A stretch of 64,000 bases of DNA from Hymenobacter lapidiphilus (GTDB lineage Bacteria > Bacteroidota > Bacteroidia > Cytophagales > Hymenobacteraceae), in assembly GCF_003417065.2 (NCBI RefSeq), contig NZ_QVLT01000015.1:42317-106316 (forward strand), read 5' to 3'. Numbering within the stretch: position 1 is the first letter of the stretch; each line of letters begins with the position of its first letter. The notes beneath the pieces were generated by a model. The model ran no database searches. It saw only the letters and a list, made by a program, of their open reading frames with translations, and was not told the origin of the DNA. Positions 1 to 9,890 of this stretch are shown in pieces. The position numbers and the translations under genes were made by a program.

Positions 1-1098
1 CACGTAGGCAATGCCGGGCCACTGCCGCTGCGCATCAGAGCCCACGATGCCCAGGACCTTTTCGAGCACGAAGTAGTGCAGCACCGTCAGATCGAGGTTT
101 TTGACTTCCGTGGTTGTGGGCCAATCCAGCTGGGCGTGCACTTCAGGACGAAGGCGGATTTTGTACACCTCCCCTTCCCCCAGATACAGCCCGAAAGCCC
201 ACTGCTTGCCGGCAATGCGTTCGGGCAGATCGTAAGGGTCGTCGAGGGTGAGCACGGTAAAGTAGGGCTCCAGACGGGCCAGCAGCTCGGCCGCGCTGCC
301 GATGCCGGGCAGGTCGAGTAGCAGCCGGTGGGTGGGCAGAATGCGCAGATCGTCAGCCGCCGCGTTGGTCAGGTACATGAGATGGAAATTCCAGGCCTCG
401 TGGCCGGTGTAGGCCGCTCCGGCCGCCGCCCGGCGGGCCTGGCGGTAGGCCAACGAGCCTTCGTAGCGGTGGTGGCCATCGGCCAGAATCACCTCACGGG
501 CCGCCAGCACGCGCTGGAAATGGCGGATTACGTCGGCATCTTGGATAACAGCCAGCACGTCGCGGGCGCCCTGATAGTCCTCCTCGGTTTCGTAGAGCGG
601 GCTGCGCATGGCCTCATCTAGGTAGGGCTCCAGGTCGAAATCATCGTCGCGGTACAGGCCGTGGGTGGCGCTGGACTGAAATTCGGTGCGGGCCAGCAGC
701 TCGGCCCGGTCACTGACGGCGGCGGGCAGGGTGCTTTCGTGGCGCAACACTACATTCTCATCCCAATCAGTAGCCTTAATGTGGCACATGAAGCCCTTGC
801 GGCAATATTCGCGGGAGCTGCCCGGCAGCCGGAAATACTGGTAGTACACGTAGATGCCCGGCAGCTCATCCTGCTGCAGCACGCCGGCCTGCTCCCACTC
901 GCGCAGCCGCGCCAGGGCCTGCCCGGCGGGGTCGTCGCCGCGGGGCACCGAAAGATGGATGCTGTTGAGCGGGTTCTGATAAAGCGCCTCCCGCTGCCGG
1001 GGCGACACCACATCGAAGAGCGGCGACACGAGCCGGTCAATCTGGGAACGTAATCTGGGCCCGTAGCGCCAGCCCCGGACAGGTTGAATTTCAGCCAA
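1..1098 (-). CDS. DUF1015 family protein, 3' end outside window
   Basis: The reading frame runs leftward from a TTG start at 1098-1096 and leaves the window still open, so the C-terminus is missing. The protein begins with Ala-Glu-Ile-Gln-Pro-Val-Arg-Gly-Trp-Arg-Tyr, and later has an ADGHHRYE segment, both characteristic of DUF1015 proteins. No ATG lies in frame near the conserved N-terminus, which is why TTG was chosen. The family is widespread and its biochemical role is not established; in other bacteria it often sits near serine/phosphoserine biosynthesis genes, but no such gene is next to it here. It is transcribed in the same direction as pdxH upstream, across a 145-nt spacer. Confidence 0.85.
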   Translation of the reverse strand, partial: MAEIQPVRGWRYGPRLRSQIDRLVSPLFDVVSPRQREALYQNPLNSIHLSVPRGDDPAGQALARLREWEQAGVLQQDELPGIYVYYQYFRLPGSSREYCRKGFMCHIKATDWDENVVLRHESTLPAAVSDRAELLARTEFQSSATHGLYRDDDFDLEPYLDEAMRSPLYETEEDYQGARDVLAVIQDADVIRHFQRVLAAREVILADGHHRYEGSLAYRQARRAAAGAAYTGHEAWNFHLMYLTNAAADDLRILPTHRLLLDLPGIGSAAELLARLEPYFTVLTLDDPYDLPERIAGKQWAFGLYLGEGEVYKIRLRPEVHAQLDWPTTTEVKNLDLTVLHYFVLEKVLGIVGSDAQRQWPGIAYV

Positions 1099-1243
1099 TC
1101 TTCTTTCGTGCTTAATTAATAGGTGATAGAGCTTCGTGCTTAGTTGATAGCGCTTTGTACTTAGTCAGTAGTGCTTAGAGTATTATCTCAATCATCGTAA
1201 TTGAACGTTCTAAACTCTACCAACTAAGCATGAAGCGCTACAA

Positions 1244-1897
1244 TCAGGGGGCCAAGCGGTTGAGGTGCCACTGGCCGGCGGCGGTGCGCTCGTACACGAT
1301 GCGGTCGTGCAGGCGCGAGGGGCGGCCCTGCCAGAACTCGACGCGGTGGGGCCGTAGCAGGTAGCCACCCCAGTGCACGGGGCGCGGCAACGGCTCCTGG
1401 CCTTCAAATCGAGCCTCAATATCCTGCTCACGCTGCTCCAGGGCTTCGCGGCTGGCAATGGGCTGGCTCTGGGGCGAGGCCCAGGCACCAATTTGGCTGC
1501 TACGCGGGCGGCTCTGGAAGTATTCGGTCGAGTCAGCTTCGGAGGCCTTTTCAACCCGGCCTTCGATGCGGACCTGCCGTTCGAGGCCGGGCCAGAAGAA
1601 CGTGAGAGCCGCCAGCGGGCTGCCGGCCAGTTCCCGCCCTTTGCGCGAGTCGTAGTTGGTGAAGAACAGGAAGCCTTCGTCGGCGGGCAGGCCCTTGAGC
1701 AGCACGATGCGGGCGGCGGGCTGACCGGCGGCATCCACAGTGGCCAGGTTCATGGCCGTGGGCTCGTCGAGGCGGGCGGCCAGGGCTTCATCGAGCCAGG
1801 CGCGGAACTGGGCCACCGGCTTGGGCCGCACGTCGGCCTCGGTGAGGGTGCGCTGGGAATAGGTCTGGCGCAAATCGGCCAGCTGCTGGTCGTTCAT
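1244..1897 (-). CDS. pdxH: Pyridoxamine 5'-phosphate oxidase
   Basis: FMN-dependent cytoplasmic enzyme that oxidises pyridoxine or pyridoxamine 5'-phosphate to pyridoxal 5'-phosphate, the last step of vitamin B6 synthesis and salvage. The 217-residue length is normal for PdxH. The recognisable order is an N-terminal helix, the FMN-binding beta-barrel with an ARIVLLKG strand and a [10 protein letters not shown] turn, then the C-terminal [16 protein letters not shown] and [10 protein letters not shown] segments containing the Arg/His residues that contact the PLP phosphate. The ATG start is preceded by a perfect inverted repeat, not by an obvious Shine-Dalgarno. Neighbours are unrelated, so it appears monocistronic. 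Confidence 0.95.
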   Translation of the reverse strand: MNDQQLADLRQTYSQRTLTEADVRPKPVAQFRAWLDEALAARLDEPTAMNLATVDAAGQPAARIVLLKGLPADEGFLFFTNYDSRKGRELAGSPLAALTFFWPGLERQVRIEGRVEKASEADSTEYFQSRPRSSQIGAWASPQSQPIASREALEQREQDIEARFEGQEPLPRPVHWGGYLLRPHRVEFWQGRPSRLHDRIVYERTAAGQWHLNRLAP

Positions 1898-1902
1898 CTT
1901 AG

Positions 1903-1992
1903 GAGCTGTTAGCGGAGAGCTATTAGCTGGTAGCGTTGAACTGGCAGCTCTTGAACAGAAGCCAACAGCTAATAGCTCTCCGCTAACAGCTC
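1903..1992. repeat. Inverted repeat between pdxH and yqgE
   Basis: Two perfect 27-bp arms (1903-1929 and 1966-1992) are built from AGCTGTTAGC / AGCTATTAGC words around a 36-nt loop. It lies in the divergent space between pdxH and yqgE. Similar AGCT/TTAGC words recur at 2705-2850. It could fold as a long hairpin in RNA; no function is assigned. Confidence 0.8.
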
Positions 1993-2137
1993 ATGTAAAA
2001 CAAAGGTAGTACAATGCGGCGGGGCCGAAACCCTGGGCAGCCCGCGGGCCGTAAGAACAATTCCAGCCCCCACTGTTCCCGGCATCTTTCCCAAAAAAAG
2101 CCAACAGCTATCAGCTAAAGGCTAACAGCTTAACCCA

Positions 2138-2704
2138 ATGGCCCGACTTCGCCCTGGCAACCTGCTTATTTCCCAGCCCTTTCTGGGCGACCCCAACTTC
2201 GAGCGTAGCGTGGTACTGCTGTGCGCGCACTCCGAAACCGAAGGCTCGTTCGGGCTTGTGCTCAACCGCCCGGCTAACCTGCACCTCTCCGACGTACTGA
2301 CGCTGCCCAGCGACGAGGCCCTGCCCGCGGCGGCCACACCGCTGGGGGTAGGCGGGCCCGTCGAACCCAACACGCTGCACTTTGTACACCAGCGCGCCAG
2401 ACTGCCCGATGCCGTGGCGCTGGGCGGGGGCGTGTACTGGGGCGGCGACTTCGGCCGGCTGCTGGAACTGCTCATCAAGGGCGAGCTGACACCCGCCGAA
2501 GTACGACTGTTTGTAGGCTATTCGGGCTGGGCCAACGGGCAGCTGGCCGACGAGGTGCGCGAGAAAGTATGGATTGTGGAGCCCGATGCTGCCGCGAAAG
2601 TGTTTACTTTGACTAACGATGCCTTTTGGCAGGCCATTTTGCGCGAGAAGGGCGGCCGCTACCGGATGCTTTCCAACTACCCCACCGACCCAAGTTTAAA
2701 CTAA
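2138..2704 (+). CDS. yqgE: YqgE/AlgH family protein
   Basis: A 188-residue protein of the YqgE/AlgH (DUF179) family. The N-terminus has the family signature: LRPGNLLISQP, then FERSVVLLCAHS and GSFGLVLNRP. GGPVEPNTLHFVH and the central IKGELTPAEVRLFVGYSGWA also match. The protein is cytoplasmic; in Pseudomonas AlgH is linked to alginate control, but the molecular function is unknown. The ATG at 2138 begins exactly at the conserved MARLRPGN start. It stands alone between two palindromic spacers. Confidence 0.93.
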   Translation: MARLRPGNLLISQPFLGDPNFERSVVLLCAHSETEGSFGLVLNRPANLHLSDVLTLPSDEALPAAATPLGVGGPVEPNTLHFVHQRARLPDAVALGGGVYWGGDFGRLLELLIKGELTPAEVRLFVGYSGWANGQLADEVREKVWIVEPDAAAKVFTLTNDAFWQAILREKGGRYRMLSNYPTDPSLN

Positions 2705-2852
2705 GCTGTTAGCTGACAGCCAGTAGCTGATAGCTTTTTGTTCAACAACCGACGATAAGCGCCCGTTCAGACGTAGATTTCTGTAAACCCAGCCATAGAG
2801 AGCCACCCATAACAAGAGCTAACAGCTGTCAGCTACTGGCTAACAGCTAAAT
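2703..2852. repeat. Palindromic spacer after yqgE
   Basis: Two imperfect inverted arms (about 2703-2737 and 2814-2850) are made of repeated words AGCTGTTAGC, AGCTGACAGC and CAGTAGCTGA. They start immediately at the yqgE stop codon. This may act as a transcription or RNA-stability hairpin; the word composition resembles the pdxH-yqgE repeat. Confidence 0.65.
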
Positions 2853-2898
2853 TCAACCACTGTGCCCCGCCCGCTGCGGGGAGTTTTCGCCGACCCTT

Positions 2899-5223
2899 AT
2901 GCATCCCGACCAACCGACCCCCACCGGCGCTTCCGGCGCTGACGCCAACGCCGAATCGCCCCAGCAGATTCTGGCCCGCCGCCTGGCGGAGCTAGCCGCC
3001 GACCAGCCCGCCGCGACTGACGTGGCCGCCGACGACATTACCGAGCAGCCCGCCCAGGGAACTACGCCCCTGCCCACCGACCAGCCAGCCGGTGCCGGCA
3101 CGGCCGAGCCATAGGCCGCCGCCACGGAAACGGCGGAAGCCACGCACGCCGCCGCCGACCAGCCCAACACGCCTCCCGCCACTGATAACCAGCTGCCCAC
3201 CAGCGTACCGCTGCCCCCCGCGCCTACTGCCACCGAGCCCCCGGCCGAAATGCCCGAGCCCAATAACGCGCCCGACCTGGCAGCCGAAGCTACCAGCGCA
3301 GAAGCGCCGCACGTAACCCCCGTGGTAGACGTGCCGGCCGGCGAAACCGTGGCCGAAGCGCTGGAAGCCACGCCCGGCGTCGGCTCGCTGCCCACTTCGT
3401 CTGATTCTCCGGCCAGCCCCGGCACTACCACCACCGCCCACCAGCCCGCCGCTCCGGCTCTGCCCGACCCGGCCGCTTCTGCGCCCGATGCGAAGGCTCA
3501 GTCAGAGGAATCTACAGTCGATTTCGATAGCCTCGATCTGGGCAGCCAAGCGGCCCACCTGCGTGGATTGATGGGGCAGTCCAACGCCGGCAAGAAGCGC
3601 CAGTCCATCACCGACCTCTACCGCCGCTACGAAACCGGCTTGAAGGCCGACCGCGCCGACCAGCGCCGGCTGTTTGTGGAAGCCGGCGGAACGGCTGAGA
3701 ATTTCGCCTCGACCGACCCCGCGGGCCACCAGGAGCTGCAGCAATCCTACCAGGAGTTCCGCGCCAGCAAGGTGCGCGATGCCAAAGCTGAGGACGAGCA
3801 GCGTGGCAAGAATCTGGCCCACAAGCAGGAGCTGCTCACGCAGCTACGCCAGCTGGTGGAGTCGGCCGAGACGGAGGACAGTTCAGCCCGCATCAAGAGT
3901 CTGCAAAGCGACTGGAAGAACACCGGTCCGGTGCCCCAGACCGACTCGCAGGAACTCTGGAACAGCTACCACGCGCTGCTCGACATCTATTACAACAACC
4001 GCGGCCTTTTCTTCGAGATGAAGGAGCTGGACCGCCGCCGCAACCAGGAAGCCAAGGAGGCGCTGAGTGTGCGGGCCGAGGCCCTGGCCGATCAGCCCAA
4101 CATCAACAAGGCCACCCAGGAGCTGCGCCAGTTGCATGAGGAGTGGAAGCACATCGGGCCGGTGCCCAACGAGCAGCGCGAGCCACTGTGGCAGCGCTTC
4201 CTGCAGGCTTCGGAGCTGGTGCACGGCCGCCGGCAGGAGGCTTCGACGGTCCGCAACACCGAAGAAACCGCCAACCTGGAACGCAAAACGGCCCTGCTGG
4301 AGCAGCTTACGCCCTTCGGCGAGTTCGAAACGGAGCGCGTGAACGAGTGGCGCAGCAAAACTGACGAGCTGCAGCAGCTGAAGCAGCAGTGGGATGCCGC
4401 CGGCCTGGTGCCCCGCAAGCAGGCCGAGCAGGTAAACAAGCAGTTCTGGAGCGCCTACAAAGGCTTTTTCCAGAAGAAGAATCAGTTCTTCAAAGCCCTT
4501 GATGAGGAGAAAAGCACGAACCTGAAGCGCAAGCTCGAAATGTGTGAGCAAGCTGAAGCCGCCCTCCAGAGTCCCGATTGGGAAGCCAGCCGCCAGACCG
4601 TTATTCAACTGCAGAAAGAGTGGAAGCTGGTGGGCCGGGTACCCGAGAAGCAGTCGGACAAGATCTGGAAGCGTTTCCGTACCGCCTGCGACGCCTTTTT
4701 CGACCGCAAGAAAGAGGAAGGCCGTCAGCGCGAGCAGCAGGTGCAGCAGCTCAGCGAAGACCAGACCAACCACTTGGCCACCGTCGCTGAAACCATTGCC
4801 GGCCTCTCGGCCGAGCAGCCCGGTACGCTGGAGGGTTTCCGCGAGCAGGTAGCCGGCTGGCGCGCCTTCGACGGAGCCACCCGGCCTCAGGCCGAGGATC
4901 GGTTCCAGAAGCTGATGACCCAGTACCTCACCCAGGTGCCCGACCTGGCCTACCAGGACCGTACCGACCTGCTCTTCAGCCTGCAGGTAGAGCGCCTCAA
5001 GGCCTCGCCCGACTCCCAGCAGCTGCTCTATAAGAAAGAGCAGGCCCTGCGCCGGGAAATCAGCGAACTGGAAAACGACATCTCGACCCTGCAGACCAAC
5101 CTGGAGTTCTTCGCCCGCTCGAAAAACGCCGCCCAACTCCGCCAGGAGTACCAGAGCCGCGTGGATGAGGCCCAGAGCCGTATTGAAAGCCTGAAGCGGC
5201 AGTTAAAAGCCGTGCGCAGCTAG
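2899..5223 (+). pseudogene. DUF349-repeat protein interrupted by in-frame TAG
   Basis: The reading frame from ATG 2899 is interrupted by TAG at 3112-3114 and then continues in the same frame to 5223; an internal ATG at 3250 could still give a 657-residue product. The first ~200 residues are Pro/Ala/Thr-rich and low complexity. The rest is largely helical and carries four DUF349 repeats, each with a W-K-x-x-G-x-V-P-type signature (WKNTGPVP, WKHIGPVP, WDAAGLVP, WKLVGRVP), ending in a coiled coil. DUF349 proteins have no firmly known function. TAG is one transition from CAG (Gln), which would fit the surrounding sequence. The gene may be functional from 3250, a nonsense allele, or affected by sequence error. 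Confidence 0.8.
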
Positions 5224-5252
5224 GCCATAGCAGTATTGAAGTAGATAAAAAC

Positions 5253-5286
5253 ACCCCGCTGCTTAGGTAGTGGGGTATTTTTATTT
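5253..5286 (+). terminator. Intrinsic terminator after DUF349 gene
   Basis: An ACCCCGCT stem pairs with AGTGGGGT (one G-U pair) around a short loop and is followed by ATTTTTATTTT. It lies 30 nt past the stop codon. Confidence 0.8.
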
Positions 5287-5338
5287 TCCGGGTAGTTAGG
5301 CAGTTAGTACAGCGAATCGGGAAAATTCAGCCGATTGC

Positions 5339-5369
5339 TTGGCAGGTTCACAAGCAAGGCCTACTTTTG
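5339..5369 (+). promoter_or_regulatory. Bacteroidota-type promoter for tRNA-Thr
   Basis: A TTGG element at 5339-5342 and TACTTTTG at 5362-5369 match the Bacteroidota -33 / -7 (TAnnTTTG) consensus with about 20 nt spacing. The tRNA begins 13 nt downstream. Confidence 0.7.
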
Positions 5370-5381
5370 TGCCACTTCCCC

Positions 5382-5454
<73 letters not shown>

Positions 5455-5471
5455 CACGTATTTAATCCCGG

Positions 5472-5523
5472 AACGCCCGGAAAGTCGCTCATCTGGCAAC
5501 AGAAGCGGTTTTCCGGGCGTTTT
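5472..5523 (+). terminator. Intrinsic terminator after tRNA-Thr
   Basis: AACGCCCGGAAA (5472-5483) pairs with TTTCCGGGCGTT (5510-5521), followed by a short T run. The 26-nt loop is longer than usual. Confidence 0.75.
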
Positions 5524-5682
5524 GCGTCTAGCAGGAGAAACTGTTTCGTCCGGCAACGCTACCAATCGTCTGAAGATAAGTAGCAACTAAAGTCTTGCCC
5601 TGAAGGGCATAGCTTCAACTGGTGTACTTGAAAAATGAATACAGTTGTTTCCATACCAACGCTGAGTAGCCGGGGCATCCAG

Positions 5683-6930
5683 TCAAATTGCCGTGGGATG
5701 AAACAGCTGGCACCCGTTGGCACGCACCTGGTTCATGCCTTCGTCCAGCGAACCACACAAGGCGCTGCCGCTCTTTTTCTGGCAGAACGGGCAGGCGTGC
5801 AAGTCACCGTCGGTATCGACGTACAGGAACCGGTCGGCGGCGCCGCTGCAGCCCAGGCGGCGCTGGTGGTAGCCGTAGTAGGTAACGATGGGCCAGTCGT
5901 GGCAGGCCGGGCTGAAATTCAGCAGCTCGTAAAAAGCATCGAGCAAGGCGGTCTGCGTGGCACTCAAAGATACTTCCTGCGCGGCGTAGTGGCCTACGGC
6001 CCGCGGCTCCAGCAGCTGAATGAAGGCCACCCCGAGCTGCCGCGCCAGCCGGGCATAACGCAGCAAGTTGGCCGCCGTGGTGAATTCCTTGGTGACGCAT
6101 ACGGCCAAGTTCACTACCAGCCCGGCTTGCTGCGCGTAGGTGGCCGCCTGAATAGCGTTTTCGAAAGCCTTATCGGACCCTCGGAAGCGGTTGTGGAACT
6201 CGGGCACGTAATGGTCGAGGCTGATGGAAACGCCTGTCAGGCCGGCTTGCTTCAGCTTCAGCGCGTTGGCGCAGGTGAAGTTGAAGCCCGAGGTAATCAC
6301 CCAGAAATCGGTGCCGGGCCGGGCGGCGGACAGCACTTGCAGTAGGTCGTGCACGCGCACCATGGGCTCGCCGCCGCTGAAGAAAATCTGGGTTACCTGC
6401 TTGTCCTGGAACCGGGCCACCAGGGCGTGGAGGTCAGCCAGCGTGAGGGATTCCTTTTGGTTCAGGGCTTCCCACTCAAAGCAATGCTCGCAGGCCAACG
6501 GGCACTTTTTGGTGATGGCCAGAAACACCATGTTCAGCGTGTTTTGCTCGGCCCGAAACGGTACCAAGCGGTTGATGGCCGTGCCGATGTAGGACGTGTA
6601 CGCCGCCGACGGCCAGCCCGGGCTATGGTAGCCCCGGTAGTAGCGCCCGGCTACGCAGGCCACCTTGCGCGGCACAAACGCGCCGAAGTACTCCCGCCGC
6701 CGCTCCTCAAGTAGCGCCAGCGCCTGCCGCACCTTGTCTGGCCGACGTAGAAACCGCAGCAGCAGGCCCGCTTCTACCAGCGTAAAAAGGGCCTTCAGCA
6801 GCTTCTTTTTCAGGGGTGAAGCCAGCACGGTGGGCCGTAGGGTGGGCACCGCCACCGGGCGGGTGGCCACCGGAGCGGGCCGGAGTGCCGCACTCAGCAC
6901 GGGCAGCGGCAAGAGCGTAGATGTTTCCAT
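5683..6930 (-). CDS. Radical SAM protein of unknown substrate
   Basis: A 415-residue protein with the radical SAM motif CPLACEHC (Cys143, Cys147, Cys150), followed by FFSGGEPM, the glycine-rich SAM contact. A second Cys cluster near the C-terminus (GCSGA...HACPFCQKK...LCGSL) resembles a SPASM/twitch region that would bind an auxiliary Fe-S cluster. The N-terminal ~130 residues are basic and not recognised. ATG 6930 lies 5 nt after the stop of the upstream membrane-protein gene, so the two are almost certainly translated from one mRNA. SPASM-type enzymes usually modify peptides or proteins, or act on sugars; no precursor peptide is evident. Substrate unknown. Confidence 0.85.
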   Translation of the reverse strand: METSTLLPLPVLSAALRPAPVATRPVAVPTLRPTVLASPLKKKLLKALFTLVEAGLLLRFLRRPDKVRQALALLEERRREYFGAFVPRKVACVAGRYYRGYHSPGWPSAAYTSYIGTAINRLVPFRAEQNTLNMVFLAITKKCPLACEHCFEWEALNQKESLTLADLHALVARFQDKQVTQIFFSGGEPMVRVHDLLQVLSAARPGTDFWVITSGFNFTCANALKLKQAGLTGVSISLDHYVPEFHNRFRGSDKAFENAIQAATYAQQAGLVVNLAVCVTKEFTTAANLLRYARLARQLGVAFIQLLEPRAVGHYAAQEVSLSATQTALLDAFYELLNFSPACHDWPIVTYYGYHQRRLGCSGAADRFLYVDTDGDLHACPFCQKKSGSALCGSLDEGMNQVRANGCQLFHPTAI

Positions 6931-6935
6931 AACAA

Positions 6936-8627
6936 TCAACGGTTCAGGGCGGTGAGGTTGAGCTGCCGGGCGGTTTCGTAATACCGTTCCTGCGAGAATT
7001 CCATGAAGCGGCCGGGCTTGCGGAATCCGTAGAGTTCCGGTAGGTTCGGCAGGCCCTCGTAGTGGCGAATGTGCTCGTAGTAGCCCTTGGTGCGCAGAAA
7101 CACACTGCGGCCGGGCTGCGTGGTGGGCGCTTCCAGCCGGGACTGGTAACTCAGCGTCACTTCCATGCCGGGATGGGGCTGCTGCAGGTACTGGGCATCG
7201 TCGGCCGCGAGGTTGCCGGCCTGGTCCAGACCGTGCTCGTCGAGGGCAGTTTGGGGGCGGCATTTTTCCAGGGTGAAGGGCTGGTCCGGGGTGGCATCCA
7301 GGGCGGCGTAGTCTACCTCCCAAAACATGAACCCCGCCTCCAGCTTCACCCGCACCGGGCCGGGGGGCACGTTGGTCAGGTCGAGTGGCACCACCAGGTC
7401 GCGGGCAGCCAGCGGGCCGACCAGGGGAATGTTTTCGACCAGCCGCCAGCCCTGGGTGGTTGCCACATACACCTTCAGCGGCATGCCCTGGTCGCGCATC
7501 CATTGGTTGATGGTGGCGGCGGGGAGCTGCTTTTCCCTTGAGGCCCAATGGGTGTAGTAGGAGCCGAATTTCTTAGCAAATTCACCGTAGAGGTAATCGA
7601 GCCAGAGTGAGTTTTTGGCTCGCAGCACCAGCTTGGCCGTGCGGGCCGCTGCGGGCCGGGCAAATGCGAGGGTGATGTTCCGAACGGCAGTACCCGCCAG
7701 CTCTTCATTGAACAGAAAAGCGTTGTGGTCGGCCGCAGCCAACTGCTGGGCGCAGTCCGCACCGGCCAACGACACGGCGCTTATGGCCAATTGCGGGCGG
7801 GCGACGGTGTGCACGCCGCCGTGCTGGTCCAGCAGCACCTGCGTGTTGGCCGGGTGCGCCACTACCCACAGCTCAGCCAGATTGGTATACTGCCGCTCCC
7901 GCAACTCGTTGGTGAGCTTGAGGCGATACTGCTGACTTTGCGGCTCAATGCCGGGCAGCGGCAGGTAGTCGTCGCGCTCCAACGGGGCGAAAATGGCGCC
8001 CCCGTAGGCCTCACCCACAAAATGGTAATTCTGGCCATCATAGGCATACACAAACGGGCAGGAGCTCTTGAGCAGCAGCGCGATAATGCCCACGATGACG
8101 AACACGGCCGCCGCAATGCCCAGCCCCACCAGCAGGTAGGAAGCAGTGGTGCGGCCAGTATCTTTTTCCACCAGGTCGAGGCGCTGTACGGCCGCCAGCG
8201 GAATGCGCACCAGCTGGCCAGGGCTTTCCTGGTGCTCGGAAATATAGAGGTGCACCACGTTGAGGACCACGTTCTTATCTAGCACATTGTAGCGGGCCGA
8301 GGTACCGCCCACGGGTGGCTGGCTGTGCTGCGCTAGTTGCATATAGGGCGCAGCTTTCACTCCTTCCAATACCTCTCCGTTGAAACGCGGGCTGACCAGC
8401 TGCCAGGTTTCGGCGCCCTGGTGCACCACAAACACCTTGGAATCGGCCAGGGTGGTGAGCGTGGGGGCAGTTACAGCCTGGTTGCGGGTGTAGTAGTAGC
8501 TGCAGCTGAGATGGAGTGGCAGCAGCGCCACCAGCAGGAGCCAGGCGATGCCCCGCATCACCTTCGGCCGCCGGAACAAGCGTAGCATGCTCCCCCGCAG
8601 GCGAGCAAGAAGCAGCAGGTTTTTCAT
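6936..8627 (-). CDS. Membrane protein with CPFVYAYDG domain, unknown function
   Basis: 563 residues. A hydrophobic segment at about residues 25-42 ends in a Cys (HLSC, a weak lipobox), so it could be a lipoprotein or a signal anchor. A second strong transmembrane segment (about 165-188) is followed at once by KSSCPFVYAYDGQNYHF and then GEAYGGAIFAPLERDDYLPLP, which reads like a conserved domain start. The large C-terminal part has Tyr-rich motifs (SLWLDYLYGEF, FGSYYTHWA, MFWEVDY). I do not recognise a characterised family. The gene sits 12 nt after the outer-membrane protein gene and 5 nt before the radical SAM gene, suggesting that the three products act together in the envelope. Confidence 0.75.
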   Translation of the reverse strand: MKNLLLLARLRGSMLRLFRRPKVMRGIAWLLLVALLPLHLSCSYYYTRNQAVTAPTLTTLADSKVFVVHQGAETWQLVSPRFNGEVLEGVKAAPYMQLAQHSQPPVGGTSARYNVLDKNVVLNVVHLYISEHQESPGQLVRIPLAAVQRLDLVEKDTGRTTASYLLVGLGIAAAVFVIVGIIALLLKSSCPFVYAYDGQNYHFVGEAYGGAIFAPLERDDYLPLPGIEPQSQQYRLKLTNELRERQYTNLAELWVVAHPANTQVLLDQHGGVHTVARPQLAISAVSLAGADCAQQLAAADHNAFLFNEELAGTAVRNITLAFARPAAARTAKLVLRAKNSLWLDYLYGEFAKKFGSYYTHWASREKQLPAATINQWMRDQGMPLKVYVATTQGWRLVENIPLVGPLAARDLVVPLDLTNVPPGPVRVKLEAGFMFWEVDYAALDATPDQPFTLEKCRPQTALDEHGLDQAGNLAADDAQYLQQPHPGMEVTLSYQSRLEAPTTQPGRSVFLRTKGYYEHIRHYEGLPNLPELYGFRKPGRFMEFSQERYYETARQLNLTALNR

Positions 8628-8639
8628 GGGGCAGGGGGG

Positions 8640-9557
8640 TTAAAATTGATAGCCAAAGCCGAGGTTGACGGCGATTTTGAAGTCGCTGCCGGCCAATTCC
8701 TCGGTATCCAGGTTTTTGTGGTCTTTGTCGAGCACCTTGGTTTGCCACCCGATGCCGCCTTCGCCCGTGAACACGCACCGCTTACCCACCTGGTACCGCA
8801 CGCCGTTGTTGAGCAGCAGGGCAACATGTTCACCCACCGCGTCCTCGTAGCGGTACACTTTGCCCAGATTCAGGCCAAAAAAGTCCGCCTCGCCCATGTA
8901 TTGCTCTCCCGAGCGGTAGCGGAACCGCCCGTACTGCAAAGCGGGACCGAAGAAGTAGCGAAACCGGGCGGGCGGCCCCGTATAGAAGTTAAGCTCCAAC
9001 CCGGTTCCGAAGAATTTATTGCTCTGATAATAACCCCAGGAACTGCTCTGGTAAACGACCCAGGAATAATAGTTTTCGGCCCGGGCGTGGACCAGCTTCA
9101 GCGTAAGCGGCACTTTTAGCCCCACCCGACGCCGGGAGCCAAACAGGTGTTCGTAGGTGAGCGTGGCGTTGATTGAGAGTAAATCTACCGGCCGGATGCC
9201 CACTACGTTGCGGCCCAGGTTCACCGGCTTTCGCTCCTTCAGAACACTCAGTCGCTTCGGCACAACTGAAGCAAAATTCTGCTGAGTGCCATTGTGGTAG
9301 CGGATATACCGAACATAATCGGTACTGATGATGGTTATGGAGCTATCGGGCCCGGTCCAATGCTGGTAGGAGATGGCCGTGGCCTTCACGGCCAGCACCC
9401 GCGCCTCGATGCGGGTATCGTTGATGCACACAATGATGTCTTGCGCCAAGCTGTGTTCCGGATTGCCCAGGCCAGCCAGCAACAGGCCGCAAAGAGCCAA
9501 TGCCCGACGGCAATGCCCCCATGCGGCCGAACTGCTCAGAAGTAAAATTGCTTGCAC
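8640..9557 (-). CDS. Predicted outer-membrane beta-barrel protein
   Basis: 305 residues, starting at GTG 9557 (AGGA lies just upstream on the coding strand). The first ~39 residues form a signal peptide ending SLAQD. The next ~70 residues are a small beta-rich domain (ISYQHWTGPDSSI...VRYIRYHNGTQ) of the kind seen at the start of Bacteroidota surface proteins. The remainder has alternating aromatic strands and ends in Gly-Tyr-Gln-Phe, the C-terminal Phe expected of a barrel. It is the first gene of a three-gene unit with the CPFVYAYDG membrane protein and the radical SAM enzyme. Family not identified. Confidence 0.75.
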   Translation of the reverse strand: MQAILLLSSSAAWGHCRRALALCGLLLAGLGNPEHSLAQDIIVCINDTRIEARVLAVKATAISYQHWTGPDSSITIISTDYVRYIRYHNGTQQNFASVVPKRLSVLKERKPVNLGRNVVGIRPVDLLSINATLTYEHLFGSRRRVGLKVPLTLKLVHARAENYYSWVVYQSSSWGYYQSNKFFGTGLELNFYTGPPARFRYFFGPALQYGRFRYRSGEQYMGEADFFGLNLGKVYRYEDAVGEHVALLLNNGVRYQVGKRCVFTGEGGIGWQTKVLDKDHKNLDTEELAGSDFKIAVNLGFGYQF

Positions 9558-9890
9558 GATTTCCTGGTGTTAGGCGGAAGAATGAGCATTGAAATAGAGC
9601 TGATTGCGGCCGGGCCGAAGTACTTTCCGGCCTGCCCGGTTTCCACAGCAGTTCGCTTGTTAATATTCTTGTTTATAAATACTATATATTAAAGATATAA
9701 TTGCGCTTTCCCAATTCCTAATGGCCAAAAATGCCTGTATAGCAGCTTTTTGCAAAAACCCATTAACTAACCGGCAGGGTGATGACCCTGGCAGGCTTTT
9801 GCGCCAAGGAGCCCGGTAGTCGCGCGGACCTGTAGTAGTTTCTGCAAATAATTTGCGCCTCTTTTGCCGCTTCCCCTAAAATCAACAGGC
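9558..9890. promoter_or_regulatory. Divergent regulatory region
   Basis: A 333-nt spacer lies between the outer-membrane protein gene (leftward) and the HTH regulator (rightward). Its middle (about 9655-9710) is markedly A+T-rich, with TATAAATACTATATATTAAA, in otherwise G+C-rich DNA, as expected of a promoter/operator region. A 36-codon frame (9582-9692) lies inside it but has no independent support. The divergent layout suggests that the HTH protein controls the operon. Confidence 0.5.

Noticed and set aside
3883..5136. A 417-codon minus-strand frame
   Set aside because: Antisense to the DUF349 repeats; Leu/Gly-rich shadow without motifs.
9582..9692. A 36-codon frame in the divergent promoter, considered as a RiPP precursor for the radical SAM enzyme
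   Set aside because: No Gly-rich or repeated core, overlaps the A+T-rich promoter, and no translation signal; insufficient support.
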